Assembly (NCBI RefSeq): GCF_000375425.1
Contig: NZ_AQXG01000004.1
Location: forward strand, 1-64,000
DNA from: Gracilimonas tropica DSM 19535
GTDB taxonomy: Bacteria; Bacteroidota; Rhodothermia; Balneolales; Balneolaceae
Direction of reading: 5' to 3'
DNA: 64,000 nt
Shown here in pieces: positions 26,456 to 35,413 of this stretch (the first letter of the stretch is position 1; every line of letters begins with the position of its first letter). A program made the translations under genes and the position numbers. The notes under the pieces are model-generated. The model worked only from the letters and a program-made list of their open reading frames with translations. It was not told the origin of the DNA and did not search any database.

Positions 26456-26785
26456 TTATCTGCTTTCCACACAATCCGAACATTCCACCCATTCCTCTTT
26501 TGGGATGTGCTGAATGGCAGCCGGACTGTTTCCCTTCTCAAAAACCGGCTTGAACACAATGTTGCCCTCTTCATTTTTGGCTCCGCAAGTGTGACAGTTT
26601 ACGTTATGATCAGTTCGCGTCATGGTGTAGCCGGTGATCACCCAGCCATCATGTCCCTGATGAGCGGCCAGGCTTTCGAGCGCAGCGCGCACGGTTTGGG
26701 ATTTGTTGCCTTCATAGAATTTCCCGGCCAGCTTATTCAGCAATTCAACCGTAGCATCGTCTAAAGTGAAGTTAAGTCGTTTCAT
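26456..26785 (-). CDS. ribbon-helix-helix regulator with C-terminal Cys4 motif
   Basis: A 109-residue protein in two parts. Residues 1-43 are a CopG/NikR-like ribbon-helix-helix DNA-binding domain (MKRLNFTLDDATVELLNKLA, NKSQTVRAALESLAAH). Residues 55-109 carry two CxxC pairs (Cys64/Cys67 and Cys102/Cys105), consistent with a zinc-ribbon-like or metal-sensing module. The ATG at 26785 is chosen because AGGAG precedes it and the DNA-binding domain starts there. It overlaps the end of the MerC-like gene by 14 bp, so coupling is likely. It is a good candidate to bind the palindrome at 27263-27280. The function as metal-responsive repressor is inferred. Confidence 0.75.
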   Translation of the reverse strand: MKRLNFTLDDATVELLNKLAGKFYEGNKSQTVRAALESLAAHQGHDGWVITGYTMTRTDHNVNCHTCGAKNEEGNIVFKPVFEKGNSPAAIQHIPKEEWVECSDCVESR

Positions 26786-27233
26786 GAATCTCCTCTTTAT
26801 TGAATAGCGTTTCCTCGTAAGGGTGATGGTGATGTGAGCTGTTATTGCACGTTTGGTGATGACGATAATTTTGCCAGTGTCCGGCAATCAAAAGAACACT
26901 CCCTGTTAGAGTTGAGACTGTTTCAAAGGTATGTCCATGTTCCAGTAAAAAATCTCCAATCAGCCATCCCGCTAAAATGAACAAAAACCCAAAGGATAGC
27001 AGGGTTACAATGCGTTTGTTAAAATGACTTCGCCGAACTGCATAGATAATTGTGGGAGCAATCAAGAGGGCAAATATTGGGTGCAACCAATGTTCTATCG
27101 TTAGTGCGAGTGGACTTAAAGGCATTAGAGCAATCACCACCGGAACAAACAAACAGTGGATGGCACAAAGTGCAGAAAGACTCAACCCCAGTTTATCCCA
27201 GATAACGGAAATAGAAATGTTTTTCTCTGACAA
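26772..27233 (-). CDS. MerC domain-containing membrane protein with His-rich tail
   Basis: A four-helix inner-membrane protein of the MerC family, whose classic members carry mercuric ions into the cell. The first helix contains LCAIHCLFVPVVIAL with a CxxxC pair. The other helices are LHPIFALLIAPTIIYAV, IVTLLSFGFLFILAGWLIGD and VSTLTGSVLLIAG. The C-terminal tail is HWQNYRHHQTCNNSSHHHHP, rich in histidine and suited to binding soft or transition metals. The start is uncertain: a TTG at 27233 is used here; a GTG at 27281 would place the putative operator inside the gene. No merA, merT or merR is nearby, so mercury resistance is unproven. Confidence 0.8.
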   Translation of the reverse strand: MSEKNISISVIWDKLGLSLSALCAIHCLFVPVVIALMPLSPLALTIEHWLHPIFALLIAPTIIYAVRRSHFNKRIVTLLSFGFLFILAGWLIGDFLLEHGHTFETVSTLTGSVLLIAGHWQNYRHHQTCNNSSHHHHPYEETLFNKEEIHETT

Positions 27234-27262
27234 TTTTTTATCTAGATAGGTGTGAATTTGAA

Positions 27263-27280
27263 TGTGTATAAATATACACA
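27263..27280. promoter_or_regulatory. perfect palindrome, putative operator of the MerC cluster
   Basis: TGTGTATA-AA-TATACACA: 8-bp perfect arms around two A residues, 30 bases upstream of the proposed TTG start of the merC-like gene and first in line before the merC/ribbon-helix-helix/thioesterase genes. Ribbon-helix-helix dimers commonly bind such inverted repeats. It is also AT-rich enough to coincide with the promoter. Confidence 0.55.
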
Positions 27281-27471
27281 CTAATTGAACACTAATGCAA
27301 TTTGGTGTTTTTTGAAAACTCAGCTTCTTTAAGGTTACACATTCTCTTCCTTTATTTGTTTAAAGGAGGAAATCTTATTCTTTGGATAGTGATAATCTTT
27401 TCACCCTGCGAAGGAATCCAATCCTTCTTACCTTAAGCCTTAATTTTAAATTATCACTTCGATCTCGATCA

Positions 27472-28671
27472 ATGTCCGACAACCAAATTCCCTTTTTGTT
27501 TGATATCCCCACCGTTTCGCAGCTAACGGATAAGATCAAAGCGCTGCTGGAACAAAACTTTGTGGATATTTTGGTGGAGGGCGAAACGAGCAATGTGAAC
27601 CAAAGCCGAAATGGACATTATTATTTTACGCTGAAGGATGCCGATGCCGCTCTACCTTGTGTGATCTGGCGAAGCACCGCTCAAAGGCTCGATATCAACC
27701 TCACAGATGGACAGCAAATTGTAGTTGGCGGAGATATTCAGGTCTATCCGCCACACGGCAGGTATCAAATGATCGTGAGTTTAGTACAGCAGGCCGGGAT
27801 CGGAAAACTGCAGCAGGCTTTTGAGAAGCTGAAGGCTAAGTTAAAAGCCGAAGGACTTTTTGACGATCATCACAAAAAACCATTGCCAAAATTTCCCGAA
27901 CGTATTGGTGTGGTGACTTCCTCAACCGGAGCTGCTTTTCAGGATATTCGATCTACCCTTGAAAAGAGATGGCCGCTGGCAGAAGTGAAATTATATCATG
28001 CCTCCGTCCAGGGTGTGAATGCTGCGCCGGAGATCGTAAAAGGAATTGAATATTTTTCTTCAAATAAAAATGTTGATGTGCTGATCATTGGTCGCGGCGG
28101 TGGATCGTTGGAAGATCTTTGGCCGTTCAACGAAGAGTCTGTTGCGAGAGCGGTTTTTGCGAGTGAAGTACCTGTCATCAGTGCAGTGGGACATGAAGTG
28201 GATTTTTCCATCTCGGATTTTGTGGCTGATGGCCGTGCAGCTACGCCAACGCAAGCCGCAGTTATGGCAGTTCCTGACATCAATGAAATTCGATTTTTAG
28301 TAGAGGATTATTCCAGGAAACTGGAAATACATACATCAGGGGCCATTGAATTATATAAAGATAAGGTTTCCAATCTTGCAAAATCCTACGCACTGCAGGT
28401 AGTGAAGCAAAAGATCGAATCGGCTCATTCCGAAGTGAACCGGTTGCAGGAACATTTAGCTCATCGCAGCTCAAATTTGATTCGAAATCATAAGGATCGG
28501 CTCACGGAATTGAATCACATCCTGGATCTGAAAAACCCCAATGAACCGCTCGAAAAAGGCTTTACCCGTGTTTGGCAAGGAGAAAAATGGATCCGTTCAG
28601 CCAATCAGCTTGAGAAGGATTCCGCCTTTGATATAGAATGGAAAGACAACCGCATTTCCGTTGACAGATAG
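27472..28671 (+). CDS. xseA: exodeoxyribonuclease VII large subunit
   Basis: Catalytic subunit of ExoVII, which degrades single-stranded DNA from both ends to oligonucleotides. From the ATG at 27472 it has 399 residues: an N-terminal OB fold (DILVEGETSNVNQSRNGHYYF), the core with IGVVTSSTGAAFQDIRSTL, the catalytic-region motif IIGRGGGSLEDLWPFNEESV and AVGHEVDFSISDFVADGRAATPTQAA, then a long coiled-coil region. A start 90 bases upstream is in frame but adds residues outside the family. The small subunit XseB is not in the window. The 3' end overlaps the next gene by 11 bp. Confidence 0.94.
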   Translation: MSDNQIPFLFDIPTVSQLTDKIKALLEQNFVDILVEGETSNVNQSRNGHYYFTLKDADAALPCVIWRSTAQRLDINLTDGQQIVVGGDIQVYPPHGRYQMIVSLVQQAGIGKLQQAFEKLKAKLKAEGLFDDHHKKPLPKFPERIGVVTSSTGAAFQDIRSTLEKRWPLAEVKLYHASVQGVNAAPEIVKGIEYFSSNKNVDVLIIGRGGGSLEDLWPFNEESVARAVFASEVPVISAVGHEVDFSISDFVADGRAATPTQAAVMAVPDINEIRFLVEDYSRKLEIHTSGAIELYKDKVSNLAKSYALQVVKQKIESAHSEVNRLQEHLAHRSSNLIRNHKDRLTELNHILDLKNPNEPLEKGFTRVWQGEKWIRSANQLEKDSAFDIEWKDNRISVDR

Positions 28672-29611
28672 CCGAAACATAACGGTTTTAGGGGCGGGTG
28701 TCTCGGGGCTTACTACAGCTATCGTATTGGCTGAAAAGGGATATCAGGTCAAGATCATCACCAAGGAACTTCCCAAAAATACAACCTCCGCCGTAGCCGC
28801 TGCCATCTGGTTTCCTTATGAAGCTTTCCCTGAGAACAAAGTCTCAACCTGGAGTTACCATAGTTTTCGGGAATTTGAACAGTTGAGTCAAATAGAAGGA
28901 ACAGGTGTCTCTTTCATCCCTTTTACCACTTATTTAGACTCAACAGTGCGGCCATGGTGGCTGGATGCTCTGCCCGAAACACACATCCTTGAGGAAAAAG
29001 TTAAAAGCCCTGTAAACCCTGCACATGTTGGCTACAAACTGAAGGTACCTTTGATCGAAACTCCCATCTATCTTCCGTATTTATGGAATCGCTTTAAAGC
29101 AGCCGGAGGGGAAGTCATCCAAAAAGAGATCAAACAAGTAAGTGGCTTTGAGGCTGATAAAATCATCGTTAACTGCACCGGCTTAGGATCCGGTTCTCTT
29201 TTCAAAGATGAATTACTTTACCCCATTCAAGGACAGGTTGTCAAGGTTGAACCAAGCTCGAACATCAAGGCGATGGCCACTGAATATCCCATGGGGAAAG
29301 ATGGGGATGAGATAGCCTATGTGATACCCCGACAAGATTGTATTGTTTTGGGAGGTTCAGCCAAAAAAAACCGGTCCGCCACCACACCGGATTCTGGCCT
29401 TACCGATCGGATCATTAGTTATTGCGCTGATTTTCAACCCGCAATCAAGTCACTGAACATCCGGGAATCGATTGTTGGTCTGCGCCCCGGAAGGCCTGAA
29501 ATTCGCGTAGAGAAAGATCCGAATTTGCCGGTCATACATAATTACGGTCATGGAGGAGCCGGTTTTACGGTTTCATGGGGCTGTGCCCGAGAGGTTTTAA
29601 AAATTTTATAG
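28661..29611 (+). CDS. FAD-dependent oxidoreductase, D-amino-acid-oxidase-like
   Basis: A 316-residue flavoprotein of the D-amino-acid oxidase group, which oxidises amino acids to imino acids. The dinucleotide-binding motif ITVLGAGVSGLTTAIVLAEK is at the N-terminus, VNCTGLGSGSLFKDELL and YPIQGQVVKVEP are the expected middle parts, and VGLRPGRPEIRVEK and NYGHGGAGFTVSWG are the C-terminal substrate/FAD signatures. The start is a TTG at 28661 inside the end of xseA, with no ATG available before the FAD motif. Substrate preference is unknown. Confidence 0.85.
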   Translation: MTDSRNITVLGAGVSGLTTAIVLAEKGYQVKIITKELPKNTTSAVAAAIWFPYEAFPENKVSTWSYHSFREFEQLSQIEGTGVSFIPFTTYLDSTVRPWWLDALPETHILEEKVKSPVNPAHVGYKLKVPLIETPIYLPYLWNRFKAAGGEVIQKEIKQVSGFEADKIIVNCTGLGSGSLFKDELLYPIQGQVVKVEPSSNIKAMATEYPMGKDGDEIAYVIPRQDCIVLGGSAKKNRSATTPDSGLTDRIISYCADFQPAIKSLNIRESIVGLRPGRPEIRVEKDPNLPVIHNYGHGGAGFTVSWGCAREVLKIL

Positions 29612-29687
29612 GCTGATATTTCTTATTCACAAGATCTTCAGATGACCTTCTCACCTTTCGACTCTTTGATCTTTTTTGGTGCAAAAA

Positions 29688-29715
29688 GGAATGCTTTTAA
29701 ATTTTTAAGCATTCC
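29688..29715. other. hairpin between the oxidoreductase and porin genes
   Basis: GGAATGCTT-N10-AAGCATTCC with 9-bp perfect arms, preceded by AAAAA. On the minus strand it would look like an intrinsic terminator (T-run after the stem), but no minus-strand gene ends here; on the plus strand there is no T-run. It may be a remnant or a structure in the leader of the porin gene. Confidence 0.35.
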
Positions 29716-29776
29716 GCATTTGTGTCGATAAGTACCCCAACTAACACAGAGAAATTTTTCAAAAAAATATGATGAT

Positions 29777-30844
29777 ATGAAACTTAGATACCTAATTACT
29801 CTTTTACTTGCTGTATTTATGGGTCTGGAAGTAAATGCACAAACTAATGAAAACTTAACGTTTAAAGGAAATGCCCGTTTTTCATATATGAGCTCAGGCC
29901 CTAATGCTGATGATATTTTTGAAGGGACAGCCTTTTTACGGGTTCGGGTTGGTGCCTCGTATTCTTTTAACGAGAACAGCAGTTTCCATGCTCGTTTGGC
30001 CACTACTCAATCGGACGAACTCCCGGCTGTGCGTTTCACAATTATTCCTGACGGTGGAGGAATTGATGCCGGAACCATTTCTTTCGATCATTTTTATTAT
30101 CGATACAGCAACGATGGTCTTGATCTGAAGGTCGGTCGTTTTCAACATACCCCAGGAGTCAAGAGTAATTCCGGGCGAAGCATCCTCCGCTTTCAAAGCA
30201 ACAACATCAACAACCACTGGATTGATGGATTCCATCTCAAGAAATATCTGAATGACGAATGGTTTGGCGAGGTGGTCGGTGAATACCAAAACCGTGGAAA
30301 CACCTCTTATTCATACCGTCCTCTTTTGAATTTTGGCAAGAATGAGCACAACGCAGCCGCTTATATTGGATTGCAAAATCTTACCAGAGATGACAACAAC
30401 TTCATACAAAAGAATATCGCAGTTTTTGTAGCACCGGGCGCTTACTTAAAGCCGGATGGATATTCCACTTATTTTGCAGCTCTGGCACAATTGACCCACG
30501 ACACGCCGGTTGAATCTTTTCGGGGAGGGAGTTTCCGAATTGCAGCTGAAGCCGGACAAAACTTAAACGCTGCTGAATTTGGGGAAGGTAATATTCTTAA
30601 TCTATCCTTTGGAGTTCACAATTTCGCCGATAAACATCAGTTAATGATCGAATTCACTAAGACCGGAACTGAATGGCAAACAGCCAATGTGTACGCTCCC
30701 AATGCCGATGAAATGGAGATCCGCTACCGATATTTCATTACGGATAACTTCAACATCGACTTTCGCTACCGAATTCGGGATTCCCGCAGCGATTTTGTGG
30801 ATACCAACTACAATTTCTTTGCACGAGCCACTATCTTTTTCTAA
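29777..30844 (+). CDS. outer-membrane porin-like beta-barrel protein
   Basis: A 355-residue protein with a signal peptide (MKLRYLITLLLAVFMGLEVNA, cleavage after NAQ or before it) and alternating amphipathic beta-strands to the C-terminal phenylalanine (FFARATIFF), typical of an outer-membrane barrel. It includes RVRVGASYSFNENSSFHARL, LKVGRFQHTPGVKSNS and FRYRIRDSRSD, reminiscent of phosphate/alginate-type porins. No domain was recognised with certainty, and the substrate is unknown. Transcribed alone. Confidence 0.78.
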   Translation: MKLRYLITLLLAVFMGLEVNAQTNENLTFKGNARFSYMSSGPNADDIFEGTAFLRVRVGASYSFNENSSFHARLATTQSDELPAVRFTIIPDGGGIDAGTISFDHFYYRYSNDGLDLKVGRFQHTPGVKSNSGRSILRFQSNNINNHWIDGFHLKKYLNDEWFGEVVGEYQNRGNTSYSYRPLLNFGKNEHNAAAYIGLQNLTRDDNNFIQKNIAVFVAPGAYLKPDGYSTYFAALAQLTHDTPVESFRGGSFRIAAEAGQNLNAAEFGEGNILNLSFGVHNFADKHQLMIEFTKTGTEWQTANVYAPNADEMEIRYRYFITDNFNIDFRYRIRDSRSDFVDTNYNFFARATIFF

Positions 30845-30863
30845 ACCTGACAAAAAAATTCAC

Positions 30864-30901
30864 AAAGCGAAGTGCTCTCAAAGAGGCTTCGCTTTTTTTT
30901 T
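30864..30901. terminator. bidirectional intrinsic terminator
   Basis: AAAGCGAAG...CTTCGCTTT stem, extended inside by CTCT/AGAG, followed by a run of nine T. It ends the porin gene on the plus strand; the stop of pheA (minus strand) overlaps the T-run, so it can also serve pheA. Confidence 0.85.
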
Positions 30902-32045
30902 ATGAAGATGATTCTTCTTTCGGATAACAACCAAGAATCTTTAACTCCTCCGCCTTTTCCATCAATTCATCCAAACCGGCAGCAACCTCATGGTCTTCGA
31001 TGTTGCCGTGAATATCCAGGTAAAAAGAATATTTCCAGGGTTCATTCATTCGGGGACGTGATTCCAGCTTGCTCATATTGATCTTATGTTTATGGAGTAC
31101 ATTCAGACAATCGATCAAAGAGCCTTCATCATTAGAAGTGACCATCATCAATGAGGTTTTAGCCGGAATTTGAAGATCAACATTCACCGGTGTTTTGGAG
31201 GCGATCACAAAGCGGGTATAATTTTCTTTTTGATTGGCGATGTCGTGTTCTATCACATGCAATCCATATAAATCGGCGGCGTGTGCACCGGCTATAGCCG
31301 CCTGGGTAATATCTCCGTCTTCCAGTACTTTTTTGGCAGACATAGCTGTATCCAAATAAGACTCCACTTTACTTCGGGGTAGTTTTGAGAGGAAATTGGA
31401 ACACTGAGCAATTGCCTGGGGATGGGAAAGGATCCGGCGAACCTTGGTGGTTTCAACCGGCTCTACCGCCATCAGGCAATGTACCACCTTCAAAACTTCT
31501 TCCCCTACAATATGGACATTTTCATTTCCTACTATATCGTAGGTATCATTGATGGAGCCGGCCGTAGTGTTTTCAATAGGCAGGATCGCATAGTCAACTT
31601 TTTCATCGATCAGAGCCTGTGCCGCCTCCTGAAAAGTATTATAACCTATGGCATCCACTTGGGAGTATCGGTCGTTAAAATGGCGCAATGCAGCCTGGTG
31701 ACTGTATGCTCCATCGGTACCCTGATACGAAACCCGGATCCCATTTCCACCGCTTTTCTCATTCTGATGATCAACCAAAGAATGAGTTTGAAATTTCACT
31801 GAGTTTGTTATGATCTCCCTGAACAAATGCTCTGCAAAATACCGATCCAAACCCACTTCATGGGCCAGGTCACGAATTCTGTTCAGAAGTTGTTCTTCCC
31901 TTTCAAGGTCACGGATACCCTTTTTATTCTTCAGTTTTAATTCGGAAACTTCTTTTACAAGATCCTGCCTTTGTGCCAGGGCCTGCAAAATGCTTCGATC
32001 AATGTCATCGAGCTTTCTTCGAATGGAATCTAATTTATCTGCCAT
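30900..32045 (-). CDS. pheA: bifunctional chorismate mutase/prephenate dehydratase
   Basis: P-protein of phenylalanine synthesis: chorismate to prephenate to phenylpyruvate. The chorismate mutase part (~1-90) has the AroQ helical pattern (LDDIDRSILQALAQRQDLVK, ELKLKNKKGIRDLEREEQL). The dehydratase (~100-280) starts VSYQGTDGAYSHQAALRHF, with ILPIENTTAGSINDTYDIV and the catalytic ENYTRFVIAS. The C-terminal ACT domain (~290-375) includes LESRPRMNEPWKYSFYLDI, the site where phenylalanine gives feedback inhibition. Length is normal. Confidence 0.95.
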   Translation of the reverse strand: MADKLDSIRRKLDDIDRSILQALAQRQDLVKEVSELKLKNKKGIRDLEREEQLLNRIRDLAHEVGLDRYFAEHLFREIITNSVKFQTHSLVDHQNEKSGGNGIRVSYQGTDGAYSHQAALRHFNDRYSQVDAIGYNTFQEAAQALIDEKVDYAILPIENTTAGSINDTYDIVGNENVHIVGEEVLKVVHCLMAVEPVETTKVRRILSHPQAIAQCSNFLSKLPRSKVESYLDTAMSAKKVLEDGDITQAAIAGAHAADLYGLHVIEHDIANQKENYTRFVIASKTPVNVDLQIPAKTSLMMVTSNDEGSLIDCLNVLHKHKINMSKLESRPRMNEPWKYSFYLDIHGNIEDHEVAAGLDELMEKAEELKILGCYPKEESSS

Positions 32046-32236
32046 AATATGCTTTGAATGAGTGAGTAAGCAAAAGTAGTAAATCTGAAGCGAATTTGAA
32101 GAACTTATTGTTGAAAGGAAAAATCATATTTGCTGAATGTGTTTATAAAAATAACATCATTTTAAAGCTTTCAGCTGATAAGGAACGTACCTTCTTCTGC
32201 TCTCGTTGATTTCTTGGAATAACAATAAACTGTTAC

Positions 32237-33478
32237 ATGAGTTCGGTAAGATCAGAATCCTATTTCGGAACAGATAAACGTATTATTGCCCTTGGCTTCG
32301 CCAGGATGGCAGATGCAATGGGAAATTCATTCCTGATTGTAGTCCTGCCACTCTACATTGCCAGTGGCAGCATTTCCGGAGAGTTGTTTGGTTTTTCTGA
32401 AAGTCTTATTACCGGTCTTGTGATCGGCCTTTATGGTTTAGTGAGCAGTGCTTTTCAACCTTTTGCCGGGCGAATTTCCGATAGAGCCGGTAAGCGCCAA
32501 TTTTTTGTTGTGGCAGGACTCGTTCTATTCATGTTTGCCAATTTCTCCTATGTGCTCGCAGACACGTACGAAATTCTATTTGTGATCAGAGCCGTGCAAG
32601 GCATTGCTGCAGCACTGACGATCACAGCAAGCATTGCCCTGGTAAGCGAAGTAAGCCGTCGGGAAACCCGCGGTGAAAATATGGGCATCTATAATTCATT
32701 TCGGCTCATTGGTTTCGGAGTCGGGCCGCTTCTTAGCGGTGTTTTGGTAGAATCGGGACCATATACCTTGCCTTTTCTTGGAGAAGTAAACGGTTTCATT
32801 GCTGCTTTTTTGGTAGCCGGCTCTATGGCTATGCTTAGTGGTATTCTTGTGTCGTTTATGGTCAAAGACCCGATCGAAACTAAGCCCAGTAACGAAAAAA
32901 TGGTATTCAATATCAGGTCAAAGGATTCGGCCTATCTACTTGACCCGATCTTTGCTCTCGGATTGGCTACTTTCATTATGAGTACCGGATTTGCCTTATT
33001 GGCATCTATTGAACCCCAGGTAAATGAACGATTATCTCAGGGGGCTTTTATGTTTTCGGTTGAATTTAGTGCCCTTGTTGGAGTACTCGCCATTGCCCAG
33101 CCTATTGTTGGCCGACTCAGTGACAGGTATGGCCGTAAAGTTTTCATTGTTACAGGTTTGATCGGCTTGGTTCCCATTACTTTAGCTCAGGGACTTTCTA
33201 CCGAACCCTGGCATATGATCCTGGCTCGTGGTTTACAGGGAGTCAGTGCAGCCATGGTATTTGCCCCCGCCCTCGCACTTGCAGGCGACCTAACAAAGAA
33301 AGGTCAGGAAGGAGCACAATTATCGGTGTTAACCGTTTCCTTTGGGATTGGAATTTCATTTGGAGCTTTTCTCTCTGGTTTTGCTATCCGTTATGGGTTT
33401 TTAGCTCCCTTTGCAATCGGAGCTATTTTAGCCGCATTTGGAGCCGTATTGGTATTTACACAAGTCCCCAAACGGTAA
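32237..33478 (+). CDS. major facilitator superfamily transporter
   Basis: A 413-residue permease with 12 predicted membrane helices and two copies of the MFS loop motif A: GRISDRAGKRQFFVVAG between helices 2 and 3 and GRLSDRYGRKVFIVTG between helices 8 and 9. It resembles the drug:proton antiporter (DHA1) group, but the substrate cannot be told. Divergent from pheA across 191 bp. The region upstream of its start holds no obvious operator. Confidence 0.88.
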   Translation: MSSVRSESYFGTDKRIIALGFARMADAMGNSFLIVVLPLYIASGSISGELFGFSESLITGLVIGLYGLVSSAFQPFAGRISDRAGKRQFFVVAGLVLFMFANFSYVLADTYEILFVIRAVQGIAAALTITASIALVSEVSRRETRGENMGIYNSFRLIGFGVGPLLSGVLVESGPYTLPFLGEVNGFIAAFLVAGSMAMLSGILVSFMVKDPIETKPSNEKMVFNIRSKDSAYLLDPIFALGLATFIMSTGFALLASIEPQVNERLSQGAFMFSVEFSALVGVLAIAQPIVGRLSDRYGRKVFIVTGLIGLVPITLAQGLSTEPWHMILARGLQGVSAAMVFAPALALAGDLTKKGQEGAQLSVLTVSFGIGISFGAFLSGFAIRYGFLAPFAIGAILAAFGAVLVFTQVPKR

Positions 33479-33623
33479 TTGATTGAGGAACAAATAAGCT
33501 TATCAGGGGCAGGGCTTTCCATTTCACCAGGAAATAATTGGTCCCTTTTTCTCAGGATGAAACCATAGTTGCAAAATATTAACTTCTGTATAAACCAAAT
33601 TTTTATTCTCTATGCCTGCATCT

Positions 33624-34232
33624 ATGAAATTCTTGTTAATTATTTCTTCCCTCCTCTTTTGTTTTAATCCTGATCTTTCTGCCCAGCATCAACAACATGG
33701 AGTTGAATCTCCATATGTCGGACAGGAGCAACGGATGATCAAATCCCTCACAATGCAAGAAATTGAAGAACTAAAAGCAGGCTCAGGAACCCCTTTCAAC
33801 GGGATGGCAAAACCGGCAGAACTAAATGGTTTTCCGGGACCGAAACATGTGCTGGATGCTTATAAAAATGGAGCTTTGGCACTTAGTGAAGATCAGCATA
33901 AAAAAATACAAACATTGTTTGAGGAGATGAGAGCAGCAGCTATTCCTTTGGGAAAAAGCATTATATCGGTTGAAAAACAAATGGATGATGCATTTAAAGA
34001 CAGCACCATCGACTCTAAAGGTCTTCGAAATTATATCAATGAAAGTGCTGATTTGTATCGTAAACTTCGTTTTGTGCACTTGAACTCCCATCTGCAGATG
34101 ATGAGTATTTTAAACAAAGATCAGGTTGAAAAATACAATCAACTTCGTGGTTATACTTCAAAGGATCCTTGCCAAAATATCCCGGAAGGGCATGATCCTG
34201 CCATGTGGAAAAAACATAATGGTTGTGACTAA
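33624..34232 (+). CDS. Spy/CpxP-like periplasmic protein
   Basis: A 202-residue exported protein (signal MKFLLIISSLLFCFNPDLSA). The mature part is mostly helical with MTMQEIEELKAGSGTPFNGM-like polar stretches, SEDQHKKIQTLFEEMRAAAI, and HLQMMSILNKDQVEKYNQLR, the pattern of the Spy/CpxP/heavy-metal-sensor group that bind unfolded proteins or sense envelope stress. It ends ...GHDPAMWKKHNGCD with two cysteines (CQNIPEGHDPAMWKKHNGC). Function is inferred from weak family resemblance. The ATG at 33624 gives the cleaner signal peptide; a start 12 bases upstream is possible. Its last 4 bp overlap the convergent AI-2E gene. Confidence 0.75.
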   Translation: MKFLLIISSLLFCFNPDLSAQHQQHGVESPYVGQEQRMIKSLTMQEIEELKAGSGTPFNGMAKPAELNGFPGPKHVLDAYKNGALALSEDQHKKIQTLFEEMRAAAIPLGKSIISVEKQMDDAFKDSTIDSKGLRNYINESADLYRKLRFVHLNSHLQMMSILNKDQVEKYNQLRGYTSKDPCQNIPEGHDPAMWKKHNGCD

Positions 34233-35326
34233 GCCTGATCCTCCTCTTCCAGCCAGCCGAATCTTTTCTGAATAGACTTCACGGTAACCGAATGCCGCTC
34301 GGTTCCCTTGGTTCCCAGCAAAAATCCGATAGGTTTCAGGTTGTCTACATTTTCGCATACGATCTTGAATAAGCCGAGATAAGGAATGATGATCAGCATT
34401 CCCGGAAGCCCCCAGATCATTCCCGCAGCGATCAAAGAAAATATGATCACAAGGGGATTTATCTGCACATACGATCCCGTGATATTTGGGGTGAGGATAT
34501 TGTTCTCCAGGAATTGAACGATAAAAAATTGTATCAATACCCCCAGTGCTAATGCAGGCCCCTGAGTACCCAAAACAAGGATCAGCACAACTCCATACCC
34601 CAGTATGGTTCCCAGGTACGGGATCAGGTTAAAAAGAGCGGCTATCAAGCCAAACAGGAGAGCATATTCCACCCCAATCAAATAGAAACCCAGGGAGTTC
34701 AACCCAAACAGTATAAAACACACGATAACGAGGCCTTTAAGATAGCGAGGGACTACTTCTGAAGCCTGATCAATGATATCCTGGGCTACTTCTTCCTGTT
34801 CGGAAGGGATCAGCATGGAAATAAAATCCCGAAACTTATCTCTGTAAAAAAGAAGCAAAAAAGTATACACCGGAAGAAGGCCGACACTCAATAATGTATT
34901 GGTAGTTGCCGTAAAAGCCTGAGCTACATATTCACCGGTCTCCCCTACACTCTCGATCAGCGATTCGATGGACCCCAATGAAAAACCGGTAACCGCTGCC
35001 AAAGAATCCCTGATATTGCGGACATTTGATTCAACCTGATTCCTGATCTCTGACAAGTTTTCCGTAAAAGCCGATGCCAAAGCGATCATTCCATAAACCA
35101 CTGCTCCCACAAAGATCATAAAGCCCAGGATTACAGTAAGATTCGTGATTATTCGAGGTACTTTTTTACGTTCAAGCCATTCGGCATAGGGGTAAAGCAA
35201 GTAGGAAAGCATCACGCTTAGGAACAAGGGAACCAGCAAAGTGCGGGTTAAGATGAGAGCAGCCACAATCAAAAACAGAAAAGCCAACCTGATGGTACTG
35301 CGTAATAAAAGCGGATACTTTTGCAT
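34229..35326 (-). CDS. AI-2E family transporter
   Basis: A 365-residue inner-membrane protein of the AI-2E/PerM-like family, with about eight hydrophobic segments. The conserved central motif LFGLIAALFNLIPYLGTILG and PNITGSYVQINPLVIIFSLI match the family. Members include autoinducer exporters, ion antiporters and cell-division permeases, so the function here is open. It ends convergently with the Spy-like gene; the TAG and TAA stops overlap. Confidence 0.87.
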   Translation of the reverse strand: MQKYPLLLRSTIRLAFLFLIVAALILTRTLLVPLFLSVMLSYLLYPYAEWLERKKVPRIITNLTVILGFMIFVGAVVYGMIALASAFTENLSEIRNQVESNVRNIRDSLAAVTGFSLGSIESLIESVGETGEYVAQAFTATTNTLLSVGLLPVYTFLLLFYRDKFRDFISMLIPSEQEEVAQDIIDQASEVVPRYLKGLVIVCFILFGLNSLGFYLIGVEYALLFGLIAALFNLIPYLGTILGYGVVLILVLGTQGPALALGVLIQFFIVQFLENNILTPNITGSYVQINPLVIIFSLIAAGMIWGLPGMLIIIPYLGLFKIVCENVDNLKPIGFLLGTKGTERHSVTVKSIQKRFGWLEEEDQA

Positions 35327-35413
35327 AAGTTTGCCTTGAATATTCTTGTTCTTTTCTATGTTAGATTAATAAATCTCTTTTAAATAAAATTCAACAGATC
35401 AACTTGACCTGTA

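Noticed and set aside
26772..27281. GTG start at 27281 for the MerC-like gene
   Set aside because: It would place the perfect palindrome inside the first codons and add 16 residues before the first family-like segment; a TTG at 27233 fits better, though the true start stays uncertain.
27472..28671. Upstream xseA start at 27382
   Set aside because: The extra 30 residues do not match the family N-terminus; the ATG at 27472 gives the normal OB-fold start.
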